A DNA stretch of 64,000 bases from Streptomyces coffeae (GTDB lineage: Bacteria > Actinomycetota > Actinomycetes > Streptomycetales > Streptomycetaceae): assembly GCF_016741875.1 (NCBI RefSeq), contig NZ_JAERRF010000006.1, positions 124,001 to 188,000 of the forward strand. Reading direction: 5' to 3'. The notes beneath the pieces were generated by a model that saw nothing but the letters and a program-made list of their open reading frames with translations, did no database searches and was not told the origin of the DNA. A program made the position numbers and the translations under genes. Of the stretch, positions 9,501-21,000 are shown one piece after another. Position 1 is the first letter of the stretch, and each line of letters opens with the position of its first letter.

Positions 9501-12500
9501 CTCGTCCCCGTGGCGCCACGCCGCGCGCAGCCCCTGGAACGCCGGGCCGTAACCGAGCCCCGCGGCGGCCATCGTCCGGTACACCCCGTCCACGTCCAGT
9601 GGCTCCGCTCCGGCCGGTGGCCAGACCGGAACGGAGTCCGGTGCTCTACCGCCGCCCACGGTGAGCACACCGACCGCGTGCCGGGTCCACTCCTCGGCGC
9701 CGTCCATGCCGCCCGCCCCGTCCTCGCCGGACGGGCTCTCCGAGCCGTCCGGACGCGAGTCCACGGTGACCGTGCGACGCCCGGAACCGTCGTCCCCGGC
9801 CACGGTGAGCCGCAGCCGCACCCCGCTGTGCTCGGGCAGCACCAGCGGCGCGGTGAGCGTCAGCTCCTCCAGCGTGTCACAACCGGTCAACTCACCTGCG
9901 GTCAAGGTCAGTTCCACCAACGCGGTACCCGGCAGCAGGGTGCTGTCACCGACCGTGTGATCGGCGAGCCAGGGGTGGGTGGCCGTCGCCAGCCGGGCGG
10001 TGCAGACCAGCCCCTGCCCGTCGGCCAGTTCCACCGCGGCACCGAGCAGCGGATGCGCTGCGGAGGTGAGCCCCAGCTCCGTCACGGCGGCCTCGCCGGC
10101 CGCCACCCGGGGCGCCTCCAGCCAGTAGCGCTGCCGCTGGAAGGCATAGGTGGGCAACTCCACCACCGGCCGGTCCCCGGACACAGGCTCCGCCCAGACC
10201 ACCGCCGCGCCCCGGACATACGCCTCGGCCAGCGACAGCCGGAACCGTCCGCGGCCTCCGTCGTCGCGGCGCAGTGTGCCCAGGGTCGCGCCCTCGGTGT
10301 CCCGCAGGGTGTCCTGCATCGGCAGGGCCAGTGTCGGATGCGGACTGACCTCGATGAACACCTGGTGTCCGGCATCCGCCAGGGCCCGGGTGGCACGCTC
10401 GAAGTCGACGGTGTGCCGCAGACTGCGGTACCAGTAACCGGCGTCCAGACAGGCGGCGTCCACCCGTTCGCCCGTCAGCGCCGAGTAGTACGGCACCCGC
10501 GGCACCCGCGGCCGGATACCGCCCAGCGCCTCGGTGAGGTCGGCCTTGACCGCCGCCACCTGCACCGAGTGGGAGGCGTAGTCGACCGCCACCCGGCGGG
10601 CCCGCACCCCGTCCCGTTCGGCCGAGGCCAACAGCTCCGCCAGCGCGGCCGGTTCCCCGGACACCACCACCGCCCGCGGTCCGTTGACGGCCGCGACCGA
10701 CAGCCGGTCGGCCCAGCGGGCGATGCGGCGCGCGGTGTCCTCCGCGGACGCCACCAGCGAGACCATCCCGCCGTGCCCGGCAAGGATGCGCAGGGCACGG
10801 GAGCGCAGCGCCACCACCAGAGCGGCGTCCTGGAGCGACAGCGCACCGGCCACACACGCGGCGGCGATCTCCCCCTGGGAGTGGCCCACCACCGCCGTCG
10901 GGGTGACACCGTGCGCACGCCACACCTCGGCCAGCGACACCATCACCGCCCACAGAACGGGCTGCACCACATCCACCCGGTCCAGACCCGGAGCGCCGGG
11001 CGCGCCACGCACCACATCGAGCAGCGGCCAGTCCGTATGGGGTGCCAGCGCGGCGGCGCACTCCGCCATCCGCGTGGCGAACGCCGGTTCGGCGTCGAGG
11101 AGTTCACGGCCCATGCCGACCCACTGGGAGCCCTGGCCGGGGAAGACGAACACGGGCCGTGGGTCCGGCCCCACCACCCCGCGCACCACCGACGGCAACT
11201 GCTCGTCCCGTGCCAGCGCGGCCAGTCCGTCCAGCATCGCCGCACGGCCGTCGGCCACCACCACGGCCCGGTGGTCCAGGGTGGCCCGGCCGGTGATGAG
11301 CGCATGGCCCACCTCGGCCGCGTCCAGTCCGGGCCGGGCCAGCAGATGCGCATGGAGCCGTTCGGCCTGACCGCGCAGCGCGGCAGCCGAGTGCCCGGAG
11401 AGCACCCACGGCACCGGTGGCAGCGGCGCGGCGGAACGCGCCGGTTCGGCCGGTGCGCCCTGCTCCACGATGACATGGGCGTTGGTACCGCTCACCCCGA
11501 ACGACGACACCCCGGCCCGGCGCGGGCGCGAGCTCTTCGGCCACGGCCGCCCCTCGGACAGCAGCCGCACCGTCCCGGGGGACCAGTCCACCAGCGATGA
11601 CGGCTCCTGGGCGTGCAGGGTCGGCGGCAGTACACCGTGCCGCATCGCCATCACCATCTTGATGATCCCGCCGACCCCCGCCGCTGCCTGGGTATGGCCC
11701 ACATTGGACTTCAACGAGCCCAGCCACAGCGGCCGTTCGCGATCGCGCTGCCGTCCGTAGGTGGCCAGCAGCGCCTGGGCCTCGACGGGATCTCCCAGCC
11801 GGGTGCCGGTGCCGTGTGCCTCGACCGCGTCCACCTCGTGCTCGGTGAGCCCCGCGTCGGCGAGCGCCTGCCGGATCACCCGCGCTTGCGACGGGCCGTT
11901 CGGCGCGGTCAGGCCGTTGGACGTACCGTCCTGGTTGACCGCGCTGCCCCGGACCACGGCCAGCACCGGATGCCCGTGGCGGCGCGCGTCGGACAGCCGC
12001 TCCACCAGCAGCATTCCGGTGCCTTCGCTCCAGCCGGTGCCGTCGGCGCCGTCGGAGAACGCCTTGCACCGGCCGTCCGGCGCCAGCCCGCGCTGCCTGC
12101 TGAACTCGATGAACGGAGCCGGGCCCGCCATCACCGCCACCCCGCCCGCCAGCGCGAGCGAGCACTCGCCACGGCGCAGCGCCTGCGCCGCCAGATGCAG
12201 TGCCACCAGTGACGACGAACACGCGGTGTCGACCGTGACGGCGGGGCCCTCCAACCCGAACGTGTAGGACACCCGGCCGGACGCCACACTCCCGGCGCTG
12301 CCGACCCCGAGATGGCCCTCGAACCCCTCGGGCATCCGGTGGTGCAGCCGGGACGCGTAGTCGTGGTACATCACACCGACGAACACACCGGTCCGGCTGC
12401 CGCGCATCCCGGCCGGGTCGATCCCCGCCCGCTCGAACGCTTCCCAGGTGGTCTCCAGCAGCAGCCGCTGCTGTGGATCGATCGCCAGCGCCTCACGCGG

Positions 12501-12746
12501 GGTGATGCCGAAGAACCGCGGATCGAAGTCTGCGGCGTCGTACAGAAAGCCACCGTGGCGGGTGTACGAGGTGCCGGGCCGGTCGGGATCGGGGTCGTAC
12601 AGGTTCGCCACGTCCCAGCCGCGGTCCTCGGGGAACCCGCCGATCGCGTCGCCCCCGCTGTCCACCAGCCGCCACAGCTCCTCCGGGGACCCGACACCGC
12701 CCGGATAGCGGCAGCTCATCCCGATGATGGCGATCGGCTCGTCGAC
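6597..12746 (-). other. PKS module 4: KS-AT(methylmalonyl)-DH-KR(B)-ACP-TE
   Basis: KS: Cys1930 in DTACSSS, His2065 in EAHGTGT. AT: Ser2377 in GHSQGE and YASH at 2477-2480, the methylmalonyl-CoA signature. DH: His2684 and Asp2862 are present, but the HxxxGxxxxP motif reads [10 protein letters not shown], with Asp where the conserved Gly is expected. KR: Tyr3301 and the LDD motif of B-type reductases. ACP: Ser3469 in FDSL. TE: Ser3649 in GYSSG, an Asp in LLDTYP and His3776 in GDHF. Expected output is an alpha-methyl, alpha,beta-unsaturated acyl end that the TE releases. Confidence 0.9.
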
Positions 12747-15700
12747 CGCGGCCGCCGTGGTGGCCACGGGAGCCACCGGGGCGCCCATGACCTCCTCGTC
12801 CAGATGGCGGGCGAGCGCGTCGGGTGTGGGGTGGTCGAAGACCAGGGTGGGCGGCAGCCGCAGACCGGTGGCCGCGCCGAGCTGGTTGCGCAGCTCCAGC
12901 GCGCTGAGCGAGTCGAAACCGATCTCGCGGAAGGTGCGTTCGGCCGCCACCGCACCGGCCGAGCCATGGCCCGCCACGGCCGCAGTCTGCCCGGTGACCA
13001 GCTCCAGCAGGGTACGAGCCCGTTCCTCCGGCGACATCGCGGCCAGCCTCCGCACAAACGCCGAACCGCCGTGCCCCAACGCCCCACCCTGGTCCGCCGT
13101 CCGCCGGGTCACCGTCCGCACCAGACCGCGCAGAAGCGGTGGCACCGGCCGCACCCGGGCATCCCGGTGCACGGCCGGCAGATCCAGCCGGGCGGGCACC
13201 AGCAGGGCCCGGTCCGCCCCGTGCGCCACGTCGAACAGGGCGAGCCCCTGCCCGGGTGTCAGCGCGGTCAGACCGGCCCGGCTCATCCGCCGCCGGTCGC
13301 CCTCGTCCAGCCCGCCGGTCATCCCGCCGTCCTGGCCCCACAGCCCCCACGCGAGCGACAGCGCCGGAAGCCCCCTGGCCCGCCGGTGGCACGCCAGCGC
13401 GTCCAGGAACGCGTTCGCCGCCGCGTAGTTGGCCTGACCCGGGGAGCCGAGCGTGCCGGACAGCGACGAGAACAGGATGAACGCCGAGAGACCCAGGTCA
13501 CGGGTCAGCTCGTGCAGATGCCAGGCCGCGTCCGCCTTCGGGCGCAGCACCGCGTCCACCCGCTCCGGTGTCAGCGACGCGAGGACACCATCGTCCAGGA
13601 CGCCCGCCGTGTGCACCACGGCGGACACCGGACAGCGCGCCAACAGGTCGGCCACCGCGTCCCGTTCGGACACATCACACGCCACCACGGCCACGTCGGC
13701 GCCCAGCTCCGTCAGCTCCGTACGCAGCTCCGCCGCGCCCGGCGCACTCCCGCCACGGCGGCTCACCAGCAGCAGCCGACGCGCCCCGTGCTGCTCCACC
13801 AGGTGCCGGGCCACCAGTCCGCCCAGTCCGCCCGTACCACCTGTCACCAGCACCCGGTCCGCACCGAGGTCGAGACCGGCGCCGGCGGCCGGGGTGTCCG
13901 CCGGTCCCTCCGCCGCGGGCACCCGGGCGAGCCGCGGGGCACACACCGCACCGGACCGCACCGCGAGCTGGGGTTCGTCCGAGGCCAGCGCGGACGGCAG
14001 CACCGCGAGCGAGGAATCCTCACCGTCCTCGTCCACCAGGACGAGGCGTCCGGGATTCTCCGACTGCGCGGACCGGACAAGACCCCACACCACCGCGCCC
14101 GCCGGATCGGGTACGTCCTCGCCCGTGTTCGCCGCCACCGCACCCCGTGTCACCAGCGCCAGCCGTGCTCCGGCGAACCGCTCGTCCGCCAGCCACCACC
14201 GGACCGTGTCCAACGCCCAACGAGCCGCCGAGCGCACCGCGTCGGGCCCCGCGGCGGCATCCGGTGCGGAGCGGCGCAGCACCACCGTCTCCGGCAGCGC
14301 TCCGCCGTCCGCCACCACGGCGTCCACCGCCGCCCTGCCGCCGAATTCACCGACCGACGTGGTGACCTCGGAGGACACCGCCACCGGCGCCCACTCCACC
14401 TGGAACAACGACTCCCACACACCGTCCGGGGCGGTCAGCTGCCCGGCCGACACCGGCCGCAGCACCAGGGACGCCACCGACGCGACCGGGGCACCCATGG
14501 CATCGGCCAGCTCCAGGGACACCGCGTCCGGACCCGCCGGGGCGATGCGCAGCCGTGCCGTCCGCGCACCCGACGCATACAGCCGCACCCCCGACCAGGC
14601 GAACGGCAGCCGCGCGCCGTCCACCGCGCTCTCCACGCCCAGGCCGATCGCGTGCAGCGCGGCATCGAGCAGCGCCGGATGCAAACCGAACGCCGCCGCC
14701 TCGGTTCCGTCCGCCAACGCCACCTCGGCGAACACCTCGTCGCCGCGCCGCCATACGGCCCGCAGCCCCTGGAAGACCGGTCCGTAGTCGAACCCGTCCT
14801 CCTTGCGGCGTTCGTAGAAGCCCTCCAGATCGACGCCCCGGGCCTCCGCAGGTGGCCACACCTCCAGGGCGGCCGGTCGATGCCTGTCGTCCACGCTCAG
14901 CACACCACGGGCATGGCGGGTCCAGGGCGCGTCGGCGTCCCCGTCCTCGGCCCGTGCGTACACCGTCAGCCTCCGGCGACCGGCCTCCTCCGGTGCCCCC
15001 ACGACGAGTTGCAGCCGTACGGCACCCCGCTGGGGCAGCACCAGCGGGGCCTCCAGCGTCAGTTCCGCCACCACCGCGCACCCCACCTCGTCGCCCGCGC
15101 GTACAGCCAGCTCCACCAAGGCCGTACCGGGCAGCAGGACGGTGCCGAACACGGCATGGTCGGCGAGCCAGGGGTGGGTGGCGAGTGAAAGCCGCGCGGT
15201 GAACAGGTACCCCTCCGTGTCGGCGGTCGGCACCGCCGCGCCCAGCAGGGGATGATCCGCCGAACCCAGCCCGGCCGCGCCCATGTCCCCGGCCGCCACC
15301 GGGGCGTCCAGCCAGTAACGGCGGCGCTGGAAGGCGTAGGTCGGCAGATCCACCCGGCGCGCCCCGGTCCCGGTGTAGTACGCGTCCCAGTCCACCGGCA
15401 CTCCGCGGACATGCAGCTGCCCCAGCGCCGACGCCAGGGCCGACGGCTCGGACCGCTCCTCGCGCAGGGTGGGGACGAACACCGCGTCGGACGCCACCTC
15501 CTGGCCCAGGGCCGAGAGTGCCGCACCCGGACCGACCTCCAGAAAGGTCCGCACCTCCTGCCCGGCCATCGTGGCCACCGCGTCCCCGAACCGCACCGGT
15601 TGCCGTGCGTGCCGCACCCAGTGGCCGGGATCCGCCCACTCCTCCGGCGTGGTGATCCGCCCGGTGAGCGTGGAGACCACCGCGATCTCCGGCGGGGAGA

Positions 15701-18008
15701 CGGCGATTCCCGCCACCACCTGCCGGAACTCCTCCAGCATCGGTTCCATCAGTGGCGAGTGGAAGGCATGGCTGACCCGCAGCCGGGACACCTCACGGCC
15801 CCGGCCCCGCCACTCCTCGGCCAACGCGACCACCGCCGCCTCCGGGCCCGAGAGGACCACGGACCGCGGCCCGTTGACCGCCGCGACACCGACCTCGTCG
15901 GGCAGTCCGGAAGCCACCTCGGCCTCCGACGCCCGTACCGCCACCATCGCGCCGCCCGCGGGCAGCGCCTGCATCAGCCTGCCCCGTGCGGACACCACCG
16001 ACGCCGCGTCCGCCAGCGACAGCACACCGGCCACCTGCGCGGCGGCCAGCTCCCCGACGGAATGTCCGGCCACGACGTCCGGCCGCACCCCCCACGACTC
16101 CAGCAGCCGGAACAGCGCCACCTCGACCGCGAACAGCGCGGGCTGGGCGCACCCGGTCCGGTGCAGCGCTTCCTCGTCGTCGCCGAACAACACCTCGCGT
16201 ACGGAACCGTCCAGCCGCTCCAGTACCGCGTCCAGCGCCTCGGCGAAGGCGCGGTACCGGACGTACAGCTCGCGCCCCATGCCCAGCCGCTGCGCGCCCT
16301 GACCCGAGAACACCATGCCCAGCCCGCCGGGTACCACCGCTCCGGAGAGCACCCGGGGGGAGGGGATGCCCTCGGCGAGTGCCGAAAGTCCCTCCGTGAA
16401 CCCTTCGAGGTCCTCGGCCAGCACCGCCGCGCGGTGCTCGAATGCCGAGCGTGTTGTCACCAGGGAGTAGCCGATGTCCAGCGGTGTCGCGTCGCTGTGG
16501 GTGGTGAGGTGGGTGTGGAGTTGTTGTGCTTGGGCGGCGAGTGCGGTGGGTGTTTTGGCGGTGAGGATCCAGGGGGTGGTGGGTTGGGGTGTGGGTTGGG
16601 GTGTGGGTGTGGTTTCTGGTGTGGGTGGTGCTTGTTCGATGATGGTGTGGGCGTTGGTGCCGCTGACGCCGAAGGAGGAGATGGCGGCGCGGTGGGGTTG
16701 GTGGGTGTGGGGCCAGGGTTGGGGTTGGGTGAGGAGTTTGATGGTGTTGGTGGTCCAGTTGGTGTGGGGTGTGGGGTGGTTGATGTGGAGGGTTTGGGGG
16801 AGGGTGTGGTGGTTGATGGCGAGGATGGTTTTGATGAGGGCGGCGATGCCTGCGGCGGCTTGGGTGTGGCCGATGTTGGTTTTGAGGGAGCCGAGGTGGA
16901 GGGGGTTGTCGGGGGTGTGGTGGGAGCCGTAGGTGGTGTGGAGTGCTTGGGCTTCGATGGGGTCGCCGAGGGTGGTGCCGGTGCCGTGTGCTTCGACGTA
17001 GTGGATGTCGGCGGGGGTGAGTTGGGCGTTGGTGAGGGCTTGGGTGATGACGGTTTGTTGGGAGGGTCCGTGGGGTGCGGTGAGTCCGTTGGAGGCGCCG
17101 TCCTGGTTGATGGCGCTGCCGCGGATGACGGCGAGGACGGGGTGGCCCAGGCGTTGGGCGTCCGACAGCCGCTCCACCACCACCATCCCCACACCCTCGC
17201 CCCAGCCGGTGCCATCGGCCGCCTCGGCGAACGCCTTGCAGCGCCCGTCCGGGGCCAGCGCCCGCTGCCTGCTGGTCTCGATGAACGTCCGGGGTGTGGC
17301 CATGAAGGTGGCACCCCCGGCCAGGGCCAGCGAACATTCGCCCCGGCGCAGTGCGTGGCAGGCCAGATGGAGTGCCACCAGGGAGGACGAACAGGCGGTG
17401 TCCACTGTGAGCGCCGGACCCGTCAGCCCGAGGGTGTACGCGATCCGGCCCGAGGCGATACTGCCCGCGCTGCCGTTGGCCAGATAGCCTTCGACGTCCT
17501 CCGGCACCTGGGCGAACCGCGCCGCGTAGTCGTTGTACATGACGCCGGCGAACACCCCGGTCCGGCTGCCCCGGATCCGTGCCGGATCGATCCCGGCCCG
17601 CTCCAGCGCCTCCCAGGAGGTCTCCAGCAGCAGCCGCTGCTGCGGGTCCATGGCCAGGGCTTCGCGCGGGGTGATGCCGAAGAACTCCGCGTCGAAGTCG
17701 GCGGCGTCGTGCAGAAAGCCACCGTGGCGGGTGTACGAGGTGCCGGGCCGGTCGGGGTCGGGGTCGTACAGCGCCTCGAGGTCCCAGCCCCGGTCGGTGG
17801 GGAACTCGCTCACCGCGTCGACACCCTCGATCAGCAGCCGCCACAGATCCTCGGGGGACATCACACCGCCGGGCAGCCGACAGCCCATGCCGACGACGGC
17901 GATGGGCTCCCGCTCCCGCTCCTCGGCGTCGCGCAGCCGCCGCCGCGCGGTGTGCAGATCGGTGCTCGCCCGCTTGAGGTAGGAGCGGAGCTTTTCCTCG
18001 TTCTCCAT
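6597..18008 (-). CDS. Type I polyketide synthase, modules 3 and 4 plus thioesterase
   Basis: A 3803-residue modular PKS that acts second in the assembly line. The ATG at 18008 is chosen over upstream in-frame codons because it begins a standard N-terminal coiled-coil docking helix ([14 protein letters not shown]...), which pairs with the C-terminal docking region of the upstream PKS. The upstream PKS ends 32 bp away at 18041, so the two genes form an operon. Domain order is KS-AT-DH-KR-ACP (module 3, malonyl) then KS-AT-DH-KR-ACP-TE (module 4, methylmalonyl). Catalytic residues: Cys206, Ser650, His951, Tyr1528, Ser1700, Cys1930, Ser2377, His2684, Tyr3301, Ser3469 and TE Ser3649/His3776. Module 3 carries one copy of the 684-bp repeat. 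Two DH/KR modules in a row predict a 2,4-diene at the carboxyl end of the chain. Confidence 0.95.
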   Translation of the reverse strand: MENEEKLRSYLKRASTDLHTARRRLRDAEEREREPIAVVGMGCRLPGGVMSPEDLWRLLIEGVDAVSEFPTDRGWDLEALYDPDPDRPGTSYTRHGGFLHDAADFDAEFFGITPREALAMDPQQRLLLETSWEALERAGIDPARIRGSRTGVFAGVMYNDYAARFAQVPEDVEGYLANGSAGSIASGRIAYTLGLTGPALTVDTACSSSLVALHLACHALRRGECSLALAGGATFMATPRTFIETSRQRALAPDGRCKAFAEAADGTGWGEGVGMVVVERLSDAQRLGHPVLAVIRGSAINQDGASNGLTAPHGPSQQTVITQALTNAQLTPADIHYVEAHGTGTTLGDPIEAQALHTTYGSHHTPDNPLHLGSLKTNIGHTQAAAGIAALIKTILAINHHTLPQTLHINHPTPHTNWTTNTIKLLTQPQPWPHTHQPHRAAISSFGVSGTNAHTIIEQAPPTPETTPTPQPTPQPTTPWILTAKTPTALAAQAQQLHTHLTTHSDATPLDIGYSLVTTRSAFEHRAAVLAEDLEGFTEGLSALAEGIPSPRVLSGAVVPGGLGMVFSGQGAQRLGMGRELYVRYRAFAEALDAVLERLDGSVREVLFGDDEEALHRTGCAQPALFAVEVALFRLLESWGVRPDVVAGHSVGELAAAQVAGVLSLADAASVVSARGRLMQALPAGGAMVAVRASEAEVASGLPDEVGVAAVNGPRSVVLSGPEAAVVALAEEWRGRGREVSRLRVSHAFHSPLMEPMLEEFRQVVAGIAVSPPEIAVVSTLTGRITTPEEWADPGHWVRHARQPVRFGDAVATMAGQEVRTFLEVGPGAALSALGQEVASDAVFVPTLREERSEPSALASALGQLHVRGVPVDWDAYYTGTGARRVDLPTYAFQRRRYWLDAPVAAGDMGAAGLGSADHPLLGAAVPTADTEGYLFTARLSLATHPWLADHAVFGTVLLPGTALVELAVRAGDEVGCAVVAELTLEAPLVLPQRGAVRLQLVVGAPEEAGRRRLTVYARAEDGDADAPWTRHARGVLSVDDRHRPAALEVWPPAEARGVDLEGFYERRKEDGFDYGPVFQGLRAVWRRGDEVFAEVALADGTEAAAFGLHPALLDAALHAIGLGVESAVDGARLPFAWSGVRLYASGARTARLRIAPAGPDAVSLELADAMGAPVASVASLVLRPVSAGQLTAPDGVWESLFQVEWAPVAVSSEVTTSVGEFGGRAAVDAVVADGGALPETVVLRRSAPDAAAGPDAVRSAARWALDTVRWWLADERFAGARLALVTRGAVAANTGEDVPDPAGAVVWGLVRSAQSENPGRLVLVDEDGEDSSLAVLPSALASDEPQLAVRSGAVCAPRLARVPAAEGPADTPAAGAGLDLGADRVLVTGGTGGLGGLVARHLVEQHGARRLLLVSRRGGSAPGAAELRTELTELGADVAVVACDVSERDAVADLLARCPVSAVVHTAGVLDDGVLASLTPERVDAVLRPKADAAWHLHELTRDLGLSAFILFSSLSGTLGSPGQANYAAANAFLDALACHRRARGLPALSLAWGLWGQDGGMTGGLDEGDRRRMSRAGLTALTPGQGLALFDVAHGADRALLVPARLDLPAVHRDARVRPVPPLLRGLVRTVTRRTADQGGALGHGGSAFVRRLAAMSPEERARTLLELVTGQTAAVAGHGSAGAVAAERTFREIGFDSLSALELRNQLGAATGLRLPPTLVFDHPTPDALARHLDEEVMGAPVAPVATTAAAVDEPIAIIGMSCRYPGGVGSPEELWRLVDSGGDAIGGFPEDRGWDVANLYDPDPDRPGTSYTRHGGFLYDAADFDPRFFGITPREALAIDPQQRLLLETTWEAFERAGIDPAGMRGSRTGVFVGVMYHDYASRLHHRMPEGFEGHLGVGSAGSVASGRVSYTFGLEGPAVTVDTACSSSLVALHLAAQALRRGECSLALAGGVAVMAGPAPFIEFSRQRGLAPDGRCKAFSDGADGTGWSEGTGMLLVERLSDARRHGHPVLAVVRGSAVNQDGTSNGLTAPNGPSQARVIRQALADAGLTEHEVDAVEAHGTGTRLGDPVEAQALLATYGRQRDRERPLWLGSLKSNVGHTQAAAGVGGIIKMVMAMRHGVLPPTLHAQEPSSLVDWSPGTVRLLSEGRPWPKSSRPRRAGVSSFGVSGTNAHVIVEQGAPAEPARSAAPLPPVPWVLSGHSAAALRGQAERLHAHLLARPGLDAAEVGHALITGRATLDHRAVVVADGRAAMLDGLAALARDEQLPSVVRGVVGPDPRPVFVFPGQGSQWVGMGRELLDAEPAFATRMAECAAALAPHTDWPLLDVVRGAPGAPGLDRVDVVQPVLWAVMVSLAEVWRAHGVTPTAVVGHSQGEIAAACVAGALSLQDAALVVALRSRALRILAGHGGMVSLVASAEDTARRIARWADRLSVAAVNGPRAVVVSGEPAALAELLASAERDGVRARRVAVDYASHSVQVAAVKADLTEALGGIRPRVPRVPYYSALTGERVDAACLDAGYWYRSLRHTVDFERATRALADAGHQVFIEVSPHPTLALPMQDTLRDTEGATLGTLRRDDGGRGRFRLSLAEAYVRGAAVVWAEPVSGDRPVVELPTYAFQRQRYWLEAPRVAAGEAAVTELGLTSAAHPLLGAAVELADGQGLVCTARLATATHPWLADHTVGDSTLLPGTALVELTLTAGELTGCDTLEELTLTAPLVLPEHSGVRLRLTVAGDDGSGRRTVTVDSRPDGSESPSGEDGAGGMDGAEEWTRHAVGVLTVGGGRAPDSVPVWPPAGAEPLDVDGVYRTMAAAGLGYGPAFQGLRAAWRHGDEVLAEVELAEEQRTEADAYGVHPALLDACLHAIDLGGLLEDAGRVRLPFSWRGVRRHAVGAAVVRVRLSPAGPDAVALSLTDPAGEPVATVESLVLRPVDADRLGTGRGAPADALFRLDWVARPRQSAPATALRWVVAGPDHLGLGPACAAGGGSVTPRAGLASAIGAGEGSPDAVLVSFGDVSGADPAATAGEATLEALRHAQEWLSDERFASVPLVLVTRRAVATCEEEDVSDLARSAVWGLIRSAQTENPGRFVLLDLDGSAASYTALPTALAEAVAGGEPQLALREGEVRVPRLTRAGTARATGADVARFVPGGTVLVTGATGTLGALVARHLVTAYGVDRLLLVSRSGPAAPGAEELCAELTALGVEVTLTACDVSDRAALAALLAAVPAAHPLTGVVHTAGLLDDGVIGALDSERVRRVLRPKADAAWLLHELTLDSELSAFVLFSSAAGTLGGPGQGNYSAANAFLDGLAHHRRTAGLSAVSLAWGLWADSSGMTGGMSAADVSRLSRSGVAALSAAEGLALFDLGLESPTSVVVPMRLNTGALRATPDAVPVMLRGLVRAPVKRAARAAATATGGDTATRLAGLPEAERERVLTEVVRDHAAAVLGYASPDELDMTDARGQWSFDSLTALELRNRLAEATGLSLAATLAFDHPSGEALCAHLCAELALGDEASAIAPEDTLRGLYLQACRLGLWVESVELLRAAAVLRPTFTVAAEVAPPPPPVRLATGSATELLCFPPLVAPSGPHFYTRFATVFGGHRKVTVLPYPGFRTGEPLPAGVEQAVDFQAEVVRAHTGGAPFALAGYSSGGLMANAVAARLEQWGVPVGAVVLLDTYPVTDRFDDQLWPEIVARVNAASPEELELLTGAQLTAEGCYLRAFENWSPVPVTAPTLLVRAAYPPGGSTAATPVEAAEGAWQATWPLPHIPIDVSGDHFTIMEDHSEATGRAVQEWLVAHGDTLR
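12747..18008 (-). other. PKS module 3: KS-AT(malonyl)-DH-KR(B)-ACP
   Basis: KS: Cys206 in DTACSSS, His341 in EAHGTGT and the GHTQAAAG histidine near 381. AT: Ser650 in GHSVGE and HAFH at 747-750, the malonyl-CoA signature. DH: His951 in [10 protein letters not shown] and Asp1115 in [10 protein letters not shown], both intact. KR: the nucleotide-binding TGGTGGLG near 1393, LDD near 1471 (B-type) and Tyr1528. ACP: Ser1700 in GFDSL. Expected output is an unmethylated trans double bond. Confidence 0.92.
16507..17190 (-). repeat. 684-bp near-identical repeat, copy 1 (module 3 KS/linker)
   Basis: This tract matches 27726-28409 at a constant offset of 11,219 bp. By eye I find only about three mismatches: one Ala/Thr codon difference, and two bases that change Ser to Pro. 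It codes for the C-terminal half of the module 3 KS and the start of the KS-AT linker. Its coding strand is built almost only of C and A with few G and T, giving a protein rich in His, Thr, Pro, Asn and Gln, unlike the flanking balanced GC-rich text. Sequence identity stops sharply at both ends. Confidence 0.93.
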
Positions 18009-18040
18009 CTGACGACTCTTCCTGGTGGCGGGGGACACGG

Positions 18041-21000
18041 TCACTGATCGGGGTCCTGGGTTTCGAGTTCCTGGTCGAGGAAGTCGAAGAGTTCGCTGTC
18101 CGTCGCGGTGCCGAAGTGGTGTTCGGCCTCGGGCTCCGGCCCGGTGCGCAGGGCGCCGCCCCACCGGGCCATCAGGGTGCGCAGCCGGGTGTCGATCCGG
18201 TCGGTCGTGGCACTGTCATGGGCGGGGTCCCCGGCGAGGCCGAGGACCGCGGCCTCCAGCCGGTCGATCTCCTCGAACACGTCGTCCGGTCCGTCATCGG
18301 GCCCGTCCAGGCCGTACTGGGCGAGCACATGGGCGGCGATGGCGGCGGAGGTGGGGTGGTCGAAGGCGAGGGTGGCGGACAGCCGCAGACCGGTCACGGT
18401 GTTCAGCCGGTTGCGCAGCTCGATGGAGGTCAGCGAGCCGAACCCGAGGTCGCTCAGCGCCCGTTCGGGATCGATCCGGTCGGTGCCGGAGTGGCCGAGA
18501 ACCTCCGCCACCTGGGCGCGCACCGCCGCCAGCGCGGCGGCATGGCGTTCGGCCACGGGCAGCGCGGCCACGGTGTCACGCAGGCTCACGGCCGGGGCGG
18601 GCGCCACCCGCACCGGACGGCGTGCGGCGGGCAGTCGTACGCCCAGGCCGCTGAGCAGGGGCGGAAGGGTGCCTGCCGTGGCCTGGTCGCGCAGCGCCAC
18701 GGGATCCAGCCGGAGCGGCACCAGCAACTCCCTGCCGTCGGCGACCGCCGTGTCGAACAGCGCGAGTCCGTCCCGCGTGGACAGCGCGGCGATACCGGAC
18801 CGCCGATACCGTGCGTGATCGGCCCCGTCGAGCGCGGTAGTCATCCCGCTCGCCTCCGCCCACAGCCCCCACGCCAGGGACACCCCGGGCAGACCGGCCG
18901 CCCGGCGCCGCTGTACGAGGGCGTCGAGCGCGGCGTTCGCGGCCGTGTATCCGGCCTGTCCGGCGCTTCCCATCACCCCTGCCGCCGACGAGAACACCAC
19001 AAACGCCGACAGGTCCGACTCCCTTGTCAGTTCGTCCAGATGGACCGCGCCGTCGACCTTCGGCGCGAGCACCCGTTCCACACGTTCGGGATTCAGCGAG
19101 CCGAGGACACCGTCGTCGAGCACCCCGGCGGTGTGCACCACCGCGCCCACCGGACGGTCCAGGGACGCCAGCAGCCGCGCCACCGCCCGCCGGTCGGACA
19201 CATCGCACGCCACCACCGACACCTCGGCACCCCGCTCGGCCAACTCGTCCCGCAGGGCTTTCGCGCCCTCGGCCTCGGGCCCACGGCGGCTGATGAGGAC
19301 AAGCCGCCGTGCGTTCCACCCGGTGACCAGATGGCGTGCCACTGTGGCCCCCAGGGTGCCAAGACCCCCGGTGACCAGGACCGGGCGCTCCGGATCGAAG
19401 CGGGCGGGCACGGTGAGCACCAGCTTGCCGATATGCCGCGCCCCGCTCAGGAAACGGAACGCCTCGGGAGCGCGCCGCACATCCCAGGTACGGGTGGGCA
19501 GGGGCCGCAGCGCGCCCCGCCCGAACAACTCCACCAGCTCCGTCAGAATGTCCTGGACCCGGTCCGGCCCCGGGCGGCTCAGATCGAAGGTGTCGTAGCC
19601 GACCCCGGGGTGCGCGGCCGCGATGGCGTCGGGCTCGCGTACATCGGCCTTGCCCATCTCCACGAACCGGCCGCCCCGCGGCAGCAGCCGCAGGGAGGCG
19701 TCGATGAACTCGCCGGTCAGGGAGTTCAGCACCACATCCACGCCGCGCCCGCCGGTGGCCGTGGCGAACCGGTCCGCGAACTCCACATCCCGGGAGGAGG
19801 CCAGGTGGGTGTGCGGAACTCCGGCCGACCGCACCGCGTACCACTTGCCGGGTGCCGCCGTGGCGAACACCTCGGCGCCCCAGTGACGGGCGAGCTGGAC
19901 GGCCGCCATACCCACACCGCCCGCCGCCGCGTGGATGAGCACCGACTCGCCACCGCGCAGTCCGGCGAGGTCGTGCAACGCGTAGTACGCGGTGAGAAAC
20001 GCCACCGGCACCGACGCGGCCCGTGGATACGACCACTCGTCCGGCATCCGCGCGACCAGCCGGTGGTCGGTCACCGCAAGCGGTCCGAAGCCACCGTGGA
20101 CCAGGCCCATCACCCGGTCACCCACGGAGAGTCCGGTGACATCGGCGGCCACCTCGGTGACCACCCCGGCAGCCTCACAGCCCAACGGCGCATCCCCGGG
20201 GTAGGAATCGAGGGCGATCAGCGCGTCCCGGAAGTTCATACCGGCGGCGCGGACGGCAAGACGCACCTCACCGGCCGCCAAGGGGCGTTCCGCCTCCGGG
20301 TGGGCGATGAGCGCCAGTTCGTCCAATGAGCCCCTGCGCGGGATGTCCAGCCGCCAGGCATCGGCCCCCGGGGGCACCGCCAGCGGTGCCCGCCCGGCGG
20401 CGCGGGTCAGCCGCGGTACGAGCAAGGCGCCGTTGCGCACCGCGAGTTGCGGATCCGCCGTGGCAAGTGCGGCGGGGAGCGCCTCATGGGAGGCCGGATC
20501 GTCGTCGAGATCCGCCAGGGCGAAGCGCCCCGGGTGCTCGGCCTGCGCCGTACGCACCAGCCCCCAGACGGCCGCCTGCGCCGGGTCGGGCGACCCGGTG
20601 TGCACCGCGCCCTGGGTGAGGAACACCAGCCGACCGGCCGGGCACCGTTCGTCGGCCGACCACGACCGTGCCAGCTCCAGCGCCCAGATGGTGGCCGCGC
20701 GGACCGCCCCGGCCACGTCCTCGCCGCACCGCACCGGGCAGGGCGCGAGAAGCACCACCCCGGCGCCGTCCGCCGCCTTGAGCTCGTCGAGATCCGTGAT
20801 GCGGGTGACGGACCGCGCCGGATCCGCGAAGCCGAGGTCGCCGAGCAGGAACAGCCGTTCGGAGGAGGGGACTTCGGAGCCGTTGACCGGTGACCACACC
20901 ACCTCGAAGAGGCAATCCGCGGCCACGTCGCCGGGCGCGGCGAGCCGGTCCAGCTCCACCGGCCGCATCACCAGCGAATCGACTGCCGCCACCGGCCGGC

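Noticed and set aside
15252..18047. Long open frames on the plus strand opposite the PKS genes (for example 15252-18047, 9078-11600, 21602-24793, 12312-15188)
   Set aside because: They are antisense to intact PKS domains, have Arg/Gly/His-rich compositions typical of GC-rich shadow frames, and show no recognisable domain.
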